From Pseudomonadota bacterium (GTDB lineage: Bacteria; Pseudomonadota; Alphaproteobacteria; Rhodospirillales; Magnetospirillaceae), in assembly GCA_021781575.1 (NCBI GenBank), contig JAJXWP010000001.1, forward strand, positions 62,001 to 126,000: a DNA stretch of 64,000 nt, given 5' to 3'. Position numbers and translations under genes: made by a program. The notes beneath the pieces were generated by a model that was not told the origin of the DNA, made no database searches, and worked only from the letters and a program-made list of their open reading frames with translations. Below are positions 31,606 to 41,795 of this stretch, piece after piece (the stretch's first letter is position 1; each line of letters starts with the position of its first letter).

Positions 31606-32655
31606 TCATCCGATGAGGCGCCCGATCACTTTCGCGGTGTAGTCCACCAGTGGAATGATGCGCGCATAATTGATTCGCGTCGGTCCGATCACCCCGATCG
31701 CTCCGACGATCTGCTCCCGGCTGTTGTGGTACGGTGCGACAACCATCGAGCAGCCCGATACCCGGAACAAATCATTTTCCGCCCCGATGAAGATCTGGAC
31801 TCCGTCGGCATGGTTGGTCAGGTCGAGAAGACGGACCAAATTCTCCTTGGTTTCCAGCGCTTCGAACAGTGCACGGATGCGTTCCAGGTCGGCCAGGACG
31901 GTGACATCGTCGAGCAGATGCGACTGGCCGCGCACGATGAGCTGCCCGCCGCTGTCGCCGCCCGCCCATGTGGCCAGGCCGGCCGCCACCACTTTGCCGG
32001 TCAACTCGTCGAGCTGCGTCTTCTGCGTTTCCAGCTCGCCGAGGATCAGCTGCTTGGCTTCGTCGAGTGTGTGGCCAACAAGACGCGAATTCAGGTAATT
32101 GGTCGCCTCGGACAGGGCGGAAGGTGTGACCTCGCGGGGCAGTTCGAGGACCCGGTTCTCCACCAGGCCGTCGTCGGTAACCAGCACCACCAGGGCGCGG
32201 CCGACGGCCAGCGGAACGAATTCGATATGCTTGAGGGCCGTCTGGGTCTTCGGCGCAAGCACCAGGCCGGCGCAACGCGACAGACCGGAAAGAGCGGTCA
32301 GGGCTTCGCCGAGCAGGGTCTCCAGGCTCCTGCCGGTGCCTTTGCATTTGGCGTCGATGCTCTCGCGCTCGGTCTCGGGCAATTGGCCGAGCTCCAGCAA
32401 CCCGCTGACGAACATGCGCATGCCAGCCTCGGTCGGCAGGCGCCCGGCCGAGGTGTGCGGCGCATAAAGCAGGCCCGCTTCCTCGAGGTCGGCCATGACG
32501 TTGCGGACGGTGGCCGGCGACAGCGACACCGACAGGCGCCGCGACAGGGTGCGCGAGCCGACCGGCTCGCCGGTCTCCACATAGGCGTCAACGATCTCGC
32601 GGAAGATCTCGCGCGACCGTTCGCTCAGTTCGATGACATTCTTGCTACGGGTCAT
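31606..32655 (-). CDS. hrcA: Heat-inducible transcription repressor HrcA
   Basis: This 349-residue repressor has an N-terminal winged helix (SREIFREIVDAYVETGEPVGSRTLS, LSPATVRNVMADLEEAGLL, HTSAGRLPTEAG) and a C-terminal dimer/GAF-like region ending RINYARIIPLVDYTAKVIGRLI. HrcA binds the CIRCE element (TTAGCACTC-N9-GAGTGCTAA) in front of chaperone genes. I find no CIRCE in the 146-bp divergent gap toward rph or elsewhere nearby, so this operon does not appear to be self-repressed through that site. Confidence 0.96.
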   Translation of the reverse strand: MTRSKNVIELSERSREIFREIVDAYVETGEPVGSRTLSRRLSVSLSPATVRNVMADLEEAGLLYAPHTSAGRLPTEAGMRMFVSGLLELGQLPETERESIDAKCKGTGRSLETLLGEALTALSGLSRCAGLVLAPKTQTALKHIEFVPLAVGRALVVLVTDDGLVENRVLELPREVTPSALSEATNYLNSRLVGHTLDEAKQLILGELETQKTQLDELTGKVVAAGLATWAGGDSGGQLIVRGQSHLLDDVTVLADLERIRALFEALETKENLVRLLDLTNHADGVQIFIGAENDLFRVSGCSMVVAPYHNSREQIVGAIGVIGPTRINYARIIPLVDYTAKVIGRLIG

Positions 32656-32801
32656 TGCCGTGGGGTCTTAAGCAGGCTCAGCGGTGCTGAAATTTAGTGA
32701 GGCGAGCGGGGTGCGTCAACTTGGGCCGGGGTTGCCGGGTGACACTGCGGAGAAACCACGGTAGTTTGTAGCCACTCCACTCCCCGCCATCAGAGGATAC
32801 C

Positions 32802-33518
32802 ATGAGGCCATCGGGTCGCGCGCCGAACCAGCTTCGCACCATCGTTCTTGAACCAGGTTTCAGCAAATATGCGGAAGGGTCTTGCCTGGCGCGCTTCGGC
32901 GACACCCATGTTCTGTGCACCGCCTCGGTCGACGAGAGGGTGCCGCCATTCCTGCGCAATAGCGGCAAGGGCTGGGTGACCGCCGAATATGGCATGCTGC
33001 CCCGCTCGACCCACAGCCGCACCGACCGTGAAGCGGCGAGGGGCAAGCAATCCGGGCGTACGCAGGAGATCCAGCGGCTGATTGGCCGTTCGCTCAGGGC
33101 GGTGACCAGTCTTCCGGCCATGGGCGAAATGCAGATCAAGGTGGATTGCGACGTCATCCAGGCCGATGGCGGAACCCGCACCGCCGCCATTACCGGCTCC
33201 TATGTGGCGCTCCATCTGGCGTTCCAGAAGCTGGTCGGGCAGGGCGTGCTGGCAGCGGTACCGCTGACCGGCCAAGTCGCCGCCGTATCCTGCGGCATCT
33301 ATCAGGGAACGCCGGTTCTCGACCTCGACTATGCCGAAGATTCCGCCTGCCAGGCCGACACCAACTTCGTCCTAACCGCCGAAGGCGGCATCGTCGAGAT
33401 CCAGGGAACCGCCGAAGAAAGCCCGTTCAGCCAGGGGGAATTCATGGCATTGCTGGGACTGGCGCAGGAAGGCGTGGCCGAACTCGCCGCGGCGCAACGC
33501 AGGGCGCTGGGGCAATGA
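32802..33518 (+). CDS. rph: Ribonuclease PH
   Basis: This 238-residue phosphorolytic exoribonuclease trims tRNA 3' ends. It begins [13 protein letters not shown] and has the conserved segments [43 protein letters not shown] and the phosphate/metal region [19 protein letters not shown]. Divergent from hrcA; the end overlaps rdgB by four bases (ATGA), indicating coupled translation. Confidence 0.97.
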   Translation: MRPSGRAPNQLRTIVLEPGFSKYAEGSCLARFGDTHVLCTASVDERVPPFLRNSGKGWVTAEYGMLPRSTHSRTDREAARGKQSGRTQEIQRLIGRSLRAVTSLPAMGEMQIKVDCDVIQADGGTRTAAITGSYVALHLAFQKLVGQGVLAAVPLTGQVAAVSCGIYQGTPVLDLDYAEDSACQADTNFVLTAEGGIVEIQGTAEESPFSQGEFMALLGLAQEGVAELAAAQRRALGQ

Positions 33519-34117
33519 CGCGGCGGGTGTTTTCCGAAGGGTGCCTGCTGATCGCCACGCACAATCCAGGCAAGGCGCGCGAAATCGCCGACCTGCTTGC
33601 CCCGTTCGGCACGCGGGTGGTGTCGGCCGGTGAAATGAACCTGCCCGAACCAGAGGAAACCGGCACGAGCTTCGTCGAAAATGCGGTGCTGAAGGCGGCG
33701 GCCGCCGCGACGACTACCGGCCTGCCGGCGCTGGCCGACGACTCCGGCCTGGCGGTGGATGCCCTCGGCGGCCAGCCAGGCATCTATTCCGCGCGCTGGG
33801 CCGGGCCGACGCGCGACTTCGTATCGGCAATGAAACAAGTTGAGCGGGCCCTGGCCGACAAGGCGGATCGCCGTGCCCGGTTCGTCTGCGCCCTGGCGCT
33901 GGCCTGGCCGGACGGCCATGTGGAGACCTTCGAGGGCGTGGTGCATGGCTCCATGGTCTGGCCGCCGCGCGGCAACCGGGGCTTCGGCTACGATCCGGTG
34001 TTCCTGCCCAACGGGCATTCGGAAACCTTCGGCGAGATGGAGCCGGAGGCCAAGCACGCCATCAGCCACCGCGCCGACGCTTTCCGGCAGCTGGTGGCCG
34101 CCTGCTTCAAAAAGTAA
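33515..34117 (+). CDS. rdgB: XTP/dITP diphosphatase (non-canonical purine NTP pyrophosphatase)
   Basis: This protein of 200 residues removes ITP, dITP and XTP from nucleotide pools. Visible family motifs are [43 protein letters not shown] and [11 protein letters not shown]. Start ATG 33515 overlaps the rph stop, a pairing common across proteobacteria. The hemW gene follows after about 66 bp. Confidence 0.96.
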   Translation: MTRRVFSEGCLLIATHNPGKAREIADLLAPFGTRVVSAGEMNLPEPEETGTSFVENAVLKAAAAATTTGLPALADDSGLAVDALGGQPGIYSARWAGPTRDFVSAMKQVERALADKADRRARFVCALALAWPDGHVETFEGVVHGSMVWPPRGNRGFGYDPVFLPNGHSETFGEMEPEAKHAISHRADAFRQLVAACFKK

Positions 34118-34183
34118 CAAACTGCCCGGGCGCCAGACAGTTGCCGCCTTTTCGTCTTGGTCTCTTCGCAATTCGATCTAGGT

Positions 34184-35341
34184 GTGATTGACACAGTGAA
34201 TTTCGGCATTTACATCCACTGGCCGTTTTGCCTTTCGAAGTGCCCGTACTGCGACTTCAACAGCCATGTCGCCGAAAGTATCGACCAGGCCGACTGGCGG
34301 CGGACGCTTCTGGCCGAGCTTGACCATTTCGCCGCGGTGACGCGTGGTCGCACGGTGACCAGCGTGTTCTTCGGCGGTGGCACGCCATCGTTGATGGAGC
34401 CGGCCACCACCGGCGCACTGCTCGACCGCATCGCCACCCGATGGCCGATGGCGCCCGAGGTGGAGGTCACCCTCGAGGCCAATCCCGGCACCGTCGATGC
34501 CGGGCGCTTCGCCGATTTCCGCGCCGCCGGGGTGAACCGCCTGTCGATGGGGCTGCAGGCGCTGGACGATGCATCCTTGCGCTTTCTCGGCCGACGGCAT
34601 GATGCGGCCCAGGCGACCGCCGCGGTGGAGCTGGCGCGGCGGCTGTTCCCCCGTATCTCCTTCGATCTCATTTACGCCCGGCCGGGGCAGACGGTGGAGG
34701 ACTGGCAGACCGAGCTGGCTTACGCCCTGGCCCTGGCCGCCGACCACCTGTCGGTCTACCAGTTGACCATCGAGCCGGGCACCGCCTTCCACCCGGCCCA
34801 TGCCCGCGGCGATTTCACCCTGCCGGACGAGGATTGCGCCGCCGAGATGTTCGAGATCACCCAGGTCCAGACCGGAAACGCCGGGCTGCCCGCCTATGAA
34901 ATCTCGAACCATGCCCGGCCGGAGGCGGAATGCCGCCATAACCTGCTGTACTGGCAGGGCGATGACTATCTGGGCATCGGGCCGGGCGCTCACGGGCGCC
35001 TGACCGATCGTTCAGGGCAGGTCTGGGCCCTGCGCCAGCACAAGGCGCCCGGCCGCTGGCTGGCCGAAGTGCACAGCCAGGGCCACGGCACCGCCGAGCG
35101 CCTGCGCCTCGACGCCGGCGAGCGACGGGACGAGTTGGTGATGATGGGCCTGCGCCTCACCGAAGGACTGTCGGCCGCTCGCTTCGCCCGCCAGACCGGT
35201 CAGAGACTGGATGAAACGGTCAATCGATCCGGATTGGCAACGATGTTGGGCGAAGGATTCCTCGAATGGGCCGGCGACCATCTGCGGGCGACGGCCAAGG
35301 GCCGGCTGGTGCTCAACGCGGTCATCGGGGCGTTGGTCTAG
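34184..35341 (+). CDS. hemW: Radical SAM haem chaperone HemW
   Basis: From GTG 34184 this protein has 385 residues. It has CLSKCPYC, the radical-SAM CxxxCxxC iron-sulfur motif, followed by DFNSH, then GGGTPS, EANPGTV and the C-terminal HemW domain. HemW binds haem and SAM and inserts haem into respiratory enzymes; it was long misnamed coproporphyrinogen oxidase. The start is not certain: TTG 34157, GTG 34184 and GTG 34196 are in frame, and none has a strong ribosome-binding site. The last two fit family length best. Confidence 0.92.
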   Translation: MIDTVNFGIYIHWPFCLSKCPYCDFNSHVAESIDQADWRRTLLAELDHFAAVTRGRTVTSVFFGGGTPSLMEPATTGALLDRIATRWPMAPEVEVTLEANPGTVDAGRFADFRAAGVNRLSMGLQALDDASLRFLGRRHDAAQATAAVELARRLFPRISFDLIYARPGQTVEDWQTELAYALALAADHLSVYQLTIEPGTAFHPAHARGDFTLPDEDCAAEMFEITQVQTGNAGLPAYEISNHARPEAECRHNLLYWQGDDYLGIGPGAHGRLTDRSGQVWALRQHKAPGRWLAEVHSQGHGTAERLRLDAGERRDELVMMGLRLTEGLSAARFARQTGQRLDETVNRSGLATMLGEGFLEWAGDHLRATAKGRLVLNAVIGALV

Positions 35342-35358
35342 GGAATGACCGCAGCCCG

Positions 35359-36669
35359 TCAATAGGCCGCCTGGAATGCCGCCGGCGCCGGGGCGACCTG
35401 CTGCGGTGGGCCCCCGCTGACCACTTCCATCACCGCGTAGCCGCGTTCATTGGTGCCGTCGGGGAGAAGGCGGAAGATGCCGTCGACGCCGGCGAAGCCC
35501 AAGGGGTTGGTCAGCACCGCCGTCGAATAGTCATGCGGGCTGCGCCGGGCCAGAACGGCCGCCAGCGCCGCCGCGTCGTAGCCGAGCGAGGCCAGGCGGG
35601 GCGGCTTGGCGCCGAAGGCTTTGGCGTAGCGGTTATCAAAATCGGCATGGCCGGCTGCCGCAGGAGCGGCGTACCAGCCGCCCGCCAGGGCGGGCTCGCT
35701 GTCCGGTTTGCTTTCCTCCCACAGCATCGTACCGAGCAGCTTGACCTTGTGGGTATCCACGCCCTGCGCCGCCAGCGCGGCGGCGACGGTGCGCAGCCGC
35801 TGCCCTTCGTCGGGCAGCACCAGGGCATCGAACCCGACGTCGCCGGGCAGACTGGGGTCGGTCTTGACCAGCCGCTTGATCGGGCCACCAAAATCAATAC
35901 CGTTGGGGTCGTAGTATTCAAGCCCGGCCAGCTCCATGCCGGAGGCAGTCAGATGATTCGACAGATATTCGGCGACGATGCGGCCGTACTCGTTGCTTGG
36001 CGCCAGCACCGCCAGCCGCGGCCGGTTCTGGCTGCGTGCGTAATCGGCTACCCGCAGCGCCTGCGGTCCCGGCAGGAACCCCAGGACGAACAGGTTGTCG
36101 CCGGCCGCCGACCGGTCGGCGGTCAGTGCCACCACCGGAATGCCGGCGGCCCGGGTCAGCGGCGCGATGGCCTTGACCTCGCCCGAGAACAAGGGCCCGA
36201 GCACGATCTCGGCATGCTGGGCGATGGCCTGCCGGGCGGCGGCGACGGCTCCCTCGGGGCTGCCCCTGGTGTCGAACGGCAATAGCGTGAAATTGTCGTC
36301 GCCCACCTCAAACAATGCCAGTTGGGCGGCGTTGAACAACGCCATGCCGATTCCTGCCGACGGTCCGCTCAGCGGCAGCAGCAGGGCCGCGGTGGTGCCA
36401 CGGGAAGCGGGCGACGGCAAGGGCCCGGCGGTGACCGATGGGGCAATGCCGGCGCCTGGCGCCAGCGGCGCCTGTTGCACCGGCGGTCGCGGCGCCGCAG
36501 CCGCCGGAGGCGGCAGATTGGCCGAAGTCTGGCTGGGCGGCTTGGCGCCGCCGGCCTCGGGTGGTACTTGTGAACAGCCACAGACCGCCAGGCCCAGACC
36601 CAGCGCCACGGTCAGGCGGACGGCAAGGCGCGGACTCAGCCAGGAGGCTTGCAATGCGGGACGGCGCAA
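35359..36669 (-). CDS. Penicillin-binding protein activator-like lipoprotein (LpoA/periplasmic binding fold)
   Basis: This 436-residue protein has a signal with a lipobox-like end (GLAVCGC; lipidated Cys at 30 or 32), a Pro/Ala-rich linker (40-90) and then a type I periplasmic-binding fold (ALLLPLSGPSAGIGMALFNAAQLALFEV). It resembles the C-terminal half of LpoA, which activates PBP1A from the outer membrane, and branched-chain amino-acid binding proteins. Position back-to-back with rsmI and yraN, as in E. coli lpoA, supports the LpoA reading. Start is TTG 36669 with GGGAGA upstream; it overlaps the divergent rsmI start by 16 bp. Confidence 0.85.
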   Translation of the reverse strand: MRRPALQASWLSPRLAVRLTVALGLGLAVCGCSQVPPEAGGAKPPSQTSANLPPPAAAAPRPPVQQAPLAPGAGIAPSVTAGPLPSPASRGTTAALLLPLSGPSAGIGMALFNAAQLALFEVGDDNFTLLPFDTRGSPEGAVAAARQAIAQHAEIVLGPLFSGEVKAIAPLTRAAGIPVVALTADRSAAGDNLFVLGFLPGPQALRVADYARSQNRPRLAVLAPSNEYGRIVAEYLSNHLTASGMELAGLEYYDPNGIDFGGPIKRLVKTDPSLPGDVGFDALVLPDEGQRLRTVAAALAAQGVDTHKVKLLGTMLWEESKPDSEPALAGGWYAAPAAAGHADFDNRYAKAFGAKPPRLASLGYDAAALAAVLARRSPHDYSTAVLTNPLGFAGVDGIFRLLPDGTNERGYAVMEVVSGGPPQQVAPAPAAFQAAY

Positions 36670-37577
36670 AGGTGGTCTCCCGTTCTCGATCGTCGACGGG
36701 CGAACAGCCTAACGAGAGCCCGGCAGGAAGTAAACCGGCAGCCGGGCTGTACCTCGTCTCTACGCCCATCGGAAATCTCGACGACATCAGCCTGAGGGCG
36801 ATCAAGCTCTTGCGCGGCGCCGACCTGATCGCCTGCGAGGATACGCGGGTGACCGGCAAGCTGCTGTCGCTGCTGGGAATCGGAGGCGTGCCGCTCGCGT
36901 CCTATCACGAACACAATGCCGAACGCGCCCGGCCGGCACTGCTGGCCCGCCTGCGCCAGGGCGCGGCAGTGGCGCTGGTCTCCGATGCCGGCACACCGCT
37001 GCTGTCGGACCCCGGCTATCGGCTGGTCGCCGCCTGCCTGGCCGAAGGCCTGGCGGTGACCAGCCTGCCCGGAGCCTCGGCGGCGCTGACCGCCCTGCAG
37101 CTTTCCGGACTGCCCTGCGACCGCTTCCTGTTCGCCGGCTTCCTGCCGGCCAAGGAGGGGCCGCGGCGCAATACTCTGGCCGGACTGGCCACCGTGCCGG
37201 CCAGCCTGGTGTTTTACGAATCGCCCCGACGCCTGGCCGAATCCCTGGCCGAGATGAGCGCCGTCCTGGGGCCGCGGCAGGCAGCGGTAGCCCGCGAGCT
37301 GACCAAGCTCTACGAAGAGGTGCGCCGCGGCGGCCTGGCCGAGTTGGCCGCCCATTATGCCGAAGCCGGTCCGCCCAAGGGCGAGGTGGTGGTGGTGGTC
37401 GGGCCGCCTGCGGAAGCGCCACCGGCCAGCCCCGAGACCGTCGACGAACAGCTGCGCCGAGCCCTGGCCGAGCTGTCGCCGCGCGACGCCGCCACCACCG
37501 TGGCCGCCGCCACCGGCCTGCCGCGGCGCCAGGTCTATGCCCGCGCCGTCGCCCTGGCCAAAGGCCGGGCGGAATGA
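36654..37577 (+). CDS. rsmI: 16S rRNA (cytidine(1402)-2'-O)-methyltransferase
   Basis: This 307-residue SAM enzyme methylates the ribose of C1402 in the decoding centre. Motifs: [62 protein letters not shown] and [14 protein letters not shown] 36654 has AGGAGG six bases upstream. The N-terminal 27 residues before GLYLV are extra. The end overlaps yraN by four bases. Confidence 0.95.
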   Translation: MRDGAKVVSRSRSSTGEQPNESPAGSKPAAGLYLVSTPIGNLDDISLRAIKLLRGADLIACEDTRVTGKLLSLLGIGGVPLASYHEHNAERARPALLARLRQGAAVALVSDAGTPLLSDPGYRLVAACLAEGLAVTSLPGASAALTALQLSGLPCDRFLFAGFLPAKEGPRRNTLAGLATVPASLVFYESPRRLAESLAEMSAVLGPRQAAVARELTKLYEEVRRGGLAELAAHYAEAGPPKGEVVVVVGPPAEAPPASPETVDEQLRRALAELSPRDAATTVAAATGLPRRQVYARAVALAKGRAE

Positions 37578-37942
37578 AACTCGCCGGACAGCGGCGCGGC
37601 CGCTGGGCCGAGACGGCCTGCGCCTGGAGCTTGCGCCTCAAGGGATACGCCATTCTGGCGCGGCGCCATGTCACCGGCCGCGGGACCGGGGCGGGCGAAA
37701 TCGATATCGTGGCGCGCCGCGGGCGGATCGTCGCATTCATCGAGGTCAAGGCACGCCCCACCCTTTGCCAGGCGGCCGAGGCCATCACCGCCCATCAGAA
37801 ACGGCGGCTAGCCCGCGCCGCCGGCGGTTTCCTCGCTCGACGCCGGGATCTCGACGGGTGCCAGATCCGCTTCGACGCCATGCTGGTCGCTCCCTGGCAT
37901 TGGCCCTGTCATTTGATCGACGCTTGGCGGGACGAGGGATAG
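37574..37942 (+). CDS. YraN/UPF0102 family putative endonuclease
   Basis: This protein of 122 residues has the family pattern [39 protein letters not shown] and [12 protein letters not shown]. The GEID...EVKxR residues form a PD-(D/E)xK-like nuclease site, suggesting Holliday-junction or other DNA cleavage, but function is not established. Translationally coupled to rsmI (ATGA), a conserved pairing. Confidence 0.93.
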   Translation: MKLAGQRRGRWAETACAWSLRLKGYAILARRHVTGRGTGAGEIDIVARRGRIVAFIEVKARPTLCQAAEAITAHQKRRLARAAGGFLARRRDLDGCQIRFDAMLVAPWHWPCHLIDAWRDEG

Positions 37943-37988
37943 CTCGCTACACTACCGGGTTCGGACCCACCGCCAAGGATGCCTTGCC

Positions 37989-38594
37989 GTGACCTGCAAA
38001 CGCTTCGCCGTGCCAGCCCTGCTTCTCGCCGTGTTTCTCGCGGGGTGCGACCCGATCACCGCCACAGTGGTCGGCGGCGGTGCCGCCGCCGGTATGGGGG
38101 CGGCCGAGGAACGCGGTCTCGAAGGGGCGATCGACGACACCAAGATCCGCGCCGAAATCAACGATCTGTGGGTGCGGGAGGACATCAGCCTGTTTACCGA
38201 TATCACCCTGACGGTAAATGAGGGGCGGGTGATGCTGACCGGCACGGTGAAGAAGCCGGAAACACGGGTCGAAGCGGTGCGGCTGGCGTGGCAGGCCGCC
38301 GGAGTACGCCAGGTGATCGACGAGGTCCAGGTGACCGACCAGTCGGGTTTCCTGGATTACAGCCGTGATGTGTGGATCGCCAACGACTTGCGGACGCGGC
38401 TGATGCTCGATTCGCAGATCAAGAACATCAACTACACCGTCGACGTGGTGAACGGGGTAGTCTACCTGATGGGCATCGCGCAGAACCAGGAAGAGCTGGA
38501 CCGGGTGATCGCCTATGCCCGCAACATCGACAACGTCAAGAAGGTGGTCAACCACGTCATGCTGAAGAACGATCCCCGCCGTCAGTCGCTGTAA
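37989..38594 (+). CDS. Lipoprotein with two BON domains
   Basis: This 201-residue protein has a lipobox LAGC (Cys20) and two BON domains (about 48-117 and 125-195; DDTKIRAEIND, VNEGRVMLTGTV; IANDLRTRLMLD, VVNGVVYLMGIA). It resembles DolP/YraP, an outer-membrane lipoprotein that binds anionic lipid near the BAM complex and is encoded by the same lpoA-yraN neighbourhood in E. coli. GTG 37989 has an AAGGA site upstream. Outer-membrane location is inferred. Confidence 0.92.
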   Translation: MTCKRFAVPALLLAVFLAGCDPITATVVGGGAAAGMGAAEERGLEGAIDDTKIRAEINDLWVREDISLFTDITLTVNEGRVMLTGTVKKPETRVEAVRLAWQAAGVRQVIDEVQVTDQSGFLDYSRDVWIANDLRTRLMLDSQIKNINYTVDVVNGVVYLMGIAQNQEELDRVIAYARNIDNVKKVVNHVMLKNDPRRQSL

Positions 38595-38623
38595 GCTCGG
38601 CCTTGCGTCCACCGCACCAGGGA

Positions 38624-39469
38624 ATGAATCGGGCCGACACCAGGGGCGAACTGACGCGCCTCGCCGATCTGGCCGACACGGCCATCGATCTGGCCGAGAC
38701 GGCGCTGCTGCTGGCCGCCGTCCACCATCCCCGACGCGACCGGCAGCGCTACCGATCGCTGCTGGCCGAGATGACGGCGGCGATAGCCGACCGCGGGGCT
38801 GAGGCGAAGACCGCGGACCGTCGGATGGCGGCCATGGCCGCGACGCTGACCGGTCGCTATCGCTTGCTGGGCGACGACGACGACGGGCCGGATGGCGACT
38901 GCATCATGCAGCTGCTGGACCGCCGGCGCGGACCGCCCTGCGCGCTTGGCCTGATCTGGCTGCACCTTGGCCGCCGCCTCGGCTGGCCGGTCGAGGCCCT
39001 GGCCTTTCCCGGACGGTTGTTGCTGCGCTTTTCCGGCGAGGACGGCCGGCGGCTCATCGCCGACCCGTTCGCCGGGGGGCGCTGCCTGGAACCGGCGGAC
39101 CTGCGCGAGCTGTTGAAGCTGTCGGCGGGCGCCGCCGCCGAACTCGACCCGGCGCATTATGCCGCGATGAGCAATCGCGAGGTATTGGTGCGATTGCAGA
39201 CCGCCGTCAAACTGCACTATTTGCGCCATGGCCAGATTCAACGGGCGGTCGAAACGGCGGAAGCGACGCTGCTGTTCGCTCCGGATCAACTGGCTTTGTG
39301 GCGCGAGGTCGGCCTGATGCATATGCGCCAGGGTAACCTGCGCCCCGCCGTCGCCGCGCTGGAACAATTCGTCGGCCGTTCGCCCAACACTGCGGCCCGC
39401 CACCGCACAAGCGCCCTGCTGCAGGAACTGCGGCAGAAGCTGACTGAAAAGGGAAGCAACGCTCCATGA
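38624..39469 (+). CDS. SirB1-like transglutaminase-fold/TPR protein
   Basis: This protein of 281 residues matches the SirB1 family: an N-terminal helical part, then a transglutaminase-like core ([34 protein letters not shown]), then a TPR pair ([55 protein letters not shown]). The catalytic Cys-His-Asp of true transglutaminases is not evident as a set: a Cys is in GPPCALG. Function unknown. The end overlaps gshB by four bases. Confidence 0.83.
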   Translation: MNRADTRGELTRLADLADTAIDLAETALLLAAVHHPRRDRQRYRSLLAEMTAAIADRGAEAKTADRRMAAMAATLTGRYRLLGDDDDGPDGDCIMQLLDRRRGPPCALGLIWLHLGRRLGWPVEALAFPGRLLLRFSGEDGRRLIADPFAGGRCLEPADLRELLKLSAGAAAELDPAHYAAMSNREVLVRLQTAVKLHYLRHGQIQRAVETAEATLLFAPDQLALWREVGLMHMRQGNLRPAVAALEQFVGRSPNTAARHRTSALLQELRQKLTEKGSNAP

Positions 39470-40404
39470 CCCTGTCCGTGGCCATCCAGATGGACCCCAT
39501 TGAGTCGATCAACATCGAGGCCGACAGCACCTTCGTGTTGGCTCTCGAGGCGCAACGGCGCGGTTATCGGCTGTTCCATTACCTGCCGCACCATCTGACG
39601 CTGCGGCAGGGTCGGCTCACCGCCTGGGCGCGGCCGTTGACCGTAAGGCGCGACCAGGGCAGCCATTACACCCTGGGGGAAGGCAGCCAGATGGAGCTTG
39701 CCGAGATGGACGTGGTGCTGATGCGCCAGGATCCACCCTTCGACATGGCCTACATTACCGCCACCCACCTGCTGGAGCATATCCACCCCAAGACGCTGGT
39801 GGTAAATGATCCGTTCCATGTGAGAAATGCTCCGGAGAAGCTGCTGGTCACGCATTTCCCCGAGCTGATGCCGCCCACCCTGATCTCCTCGGACCGCCGG
39901 CAGATCATGGATTTCCGCGCCGAGCACGGATCGATCATCTTGAAACCCCTGTTCGGCAACGGTGGCGCCGGCGTGTTCCACCTGGAACCCCAGGATGACA
40001 ACCTTAATTCGCTGCTGGAACTGTTCACCCAGCTCTACCGCGAACCGCTGATCGTGCAACGCTATCTGCCGGAGGTGCGTCGGGGCGACAAGCGGATCAT
40101 CCTGATCGACGGCGTGGCGGCCGGCGCGGTCAACCGCGTACCGGCCGCCGGCGAGGCGCGATCGAACCTGCATGTGGGCGGTCGGCCCGAGCAAAGCGCG
40201 CTGACCCCGCGCGAGCGGGAGATCTGCGCCGCCATCGGCCCGACCCTGAAGGAACGGGGCCTGATCTTCGTCGGCATCGACGTCATCGGCGACTATCTGA
40301 CCGAGATCAACGTCACTTCGCCCACCGGCCTGCAGGAGATCAACCGCTTCGACGGCGCCTGCCTGGAGGCGAAGGTGTGGGACGCCATCGAAACCCGGCT
40401 GTGA
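39466..40404 (+). CDS. gshB: Glutathione synthetase
   Basis: This 312-residue ATP-grasp enzyme joins gamma-glutamylcysteine and glycine. It shows [26 protein letters not shown] at the start, [13 protein letters not shown], the ATP-grasp segment [17 protein letters not shown] and the metal site [19 protein letters not shown]. All are as in proteobacterial GshB. Coupled to the SirB1-like gene. Confidence 0.96.
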   Translation: MTLSVAIQMDPIESINIEADSTFVLALEAQRRGYRLFHYLPHHLTLRQGRLTAWARPLTVRRDQGSHYTLGEGSQMELAEMDVVLMRQDPPFDMAYITATHLLEHIHPKTLVVNDPFHVRNAPEKLLVTHFPELMPPTLISSDRRQIMDFRAEHGSIILKPLFGNGGAGVFHLEPQDDNLNSLLELFTQLYREPLIVQRYLPEVRRGDKRIILIDGVAAGAVNRVPAAGEARSNLHVGGRPEQSALTPREREICAAIGPTLKERGLIFVGIDVIGDYLTEINVTSPTGLQEINRFDGACLEAKVWDAIETRL

Positions 40405-40491
40405 CGCCTGGCTCGGCCGATCGGCCATTGGTCATAAGCGCCGCCCGTGGTAAGGTGCCGGCCGTTTTTCCGGAGGACTGCGGCTGGCAAG

Positions 40492-41736
40492 ATGAACGTG
40501 GACACCATGCGGGCGATCGACCGCTGGACCGGCATACCGCTGTGCTTCGCCCTGACCCTGGTCAGTCGCCTGCTCGGCCTGCCGCCTAAGGAACGCCCGC
40601 GGCCCAAACGCATCCTGTTCATCGAGCTGTCCGAGATGGGCAGCACCATCCTGGCCGATCCGGCCATGCGCAAGGCCAAAGCGACATTCGACGCCGAGCT
40701 GTTTTTCGTCATTTTCCGCCGCAACGCCGCCAGCCTCGATTTTCTTAAGACCGTCCCGCCGGACAACATCTACACCATCCGTGAAGATTCCTTGTTGACC
40801 CTGGCGCTGGATACCCTGGGCTTCCTGCGCTGGACCCGGCGGCGTGGCATCGACACGGTAGTCGACCTCGAACTGTTCTCGCGCTTCACCGCCCTGCTGA
40901 CCGGCTTGGCCGGCGCGGCCAACCGCGTCGGATTTCACCGCTTCCATAACGAAGGGCTGTATCGGGGGGAATTGCTGAGCCATCGCGTCGCCTACAACCC
41001 GCATATTCACATCGCCAAAAACTTTGTCGCGCTGATCAACGCCCTGGCCGGCCCGGCCGAGGAGGTTCCCTATTCGAAGACACTGATCGCCGACGCCGAG
41101 ACCACGGTGCCCCGGGTTGTCGTGCCCGCGGCCGCCACGGTGGAGATGCAAGATCGCGTCGCCGCGGCGTTTCCGGGGTACCAGCCGGATCGCCACCGTC
41201 TCGTCCTATTCAATCCCAATGCCAGCGAACTGCTGCCGCAGCGCCGCTGGCCGCCGGACAACTTCGCCGCCCTGGCCAGGGCCGTGCTGGACCGATGGGA
41301 CGATGTGGTCATTCTGATTACCGGCGCGCCGGCCGAAGCCGCCGAGGCGGAAGAGTTGCGGGGCCGAATCGGCCATCCGCGCCTGGTGAATTTCGCCGGC
41401 CGCCAGCGGCTGGACGAGTTGCCGGCGCTGTACGGGATCGCCCGGCTGATGGTGACCAACGACTCCGGACCCGGCCATTTTGCCTCGGTCACCGCGATGC
41501 CGACCATCGTGCTGTTCGGCCCGGAAACGCCGGCGCTGTACGGCTCGCTCGGCGCCAGCCGGCCGATCACCGCCGGCCTGGCCTGCAGCCCCTGTGTCTC
41601 AGCCGCCAATCACCGCAAGACCGCCTGCTCCGATCCGGTCTGCATGCGGGCCATAACCCCCGAGCAGGTTCTGGCCGCCGTCGAAGCCTTGCTTGAACCC
41701 GGACTCGAAAGTCAGCTGGCCAATCGTCAGGCTTGA
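40492..41736 (+). CDS. Glycosyltransferase family 9 (heptosyltransferase-like)
   Basis: This protein of 414 residues has the GT9 two-domain pattern: RILFIELSEMGSTILADPAMRKAKATF at the start and, in the second domain, RLVLFNPNASELLPQRRWPPDNFAALARAVLD and VTNDSGPGHFASVTAMPTIVLFGPETP. These enzymes add heptose or related sugars to LPS core from ADP- or GDP-activated donors. An extra N-terminal helix precedes the domain. The C-terminal ACSPCVSAANHRKTACSDPVCM cysteine group is like that of other GT9 members. ATG 40492 is chosen; GGAGG lies further upstream than usual. Confidence 0.88.
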   Translation: MNVDTMRAIDRWTGIPLCFALTLVSRLLGLPPKERPRPKRILFIELSEMGSTILADPAMRKAKATFDAELFFVIFRRNAASLDFLKTVPPDNIYTIREDSLLTLALDTLGFLRWTRRRGIDTVVDLELFSRFTALLTGLAGAANRVGFHRFHNEGLYRGELLSHRVAYNPHIHIAKNFVALINALAGPAEEVPYSKTLIADAETTVPRVVVPAAATVEMQDRVAAAFPGYQPDRHRLVLFNPNASELLPQRRWPPDNFAALARAVLDRWDDVVILITGAPAEAAEAEELRGRIGHPRLVNFAGRQRLDELPALYGIARLMVTNDSGPGHFASVTAMPTIVLFGPETPALYGSLGASRPITAGLACSPCVSAANHRKTACSDPVCMRAITPEQVLAAVEALLEPGLESQLANRQA

Positions 41737-41795
41737 TGCTCGACGGCCGGCGGCCGATCTCCGCCCCAGGGCAAGGGACGGCATGGAGCGGCGGC

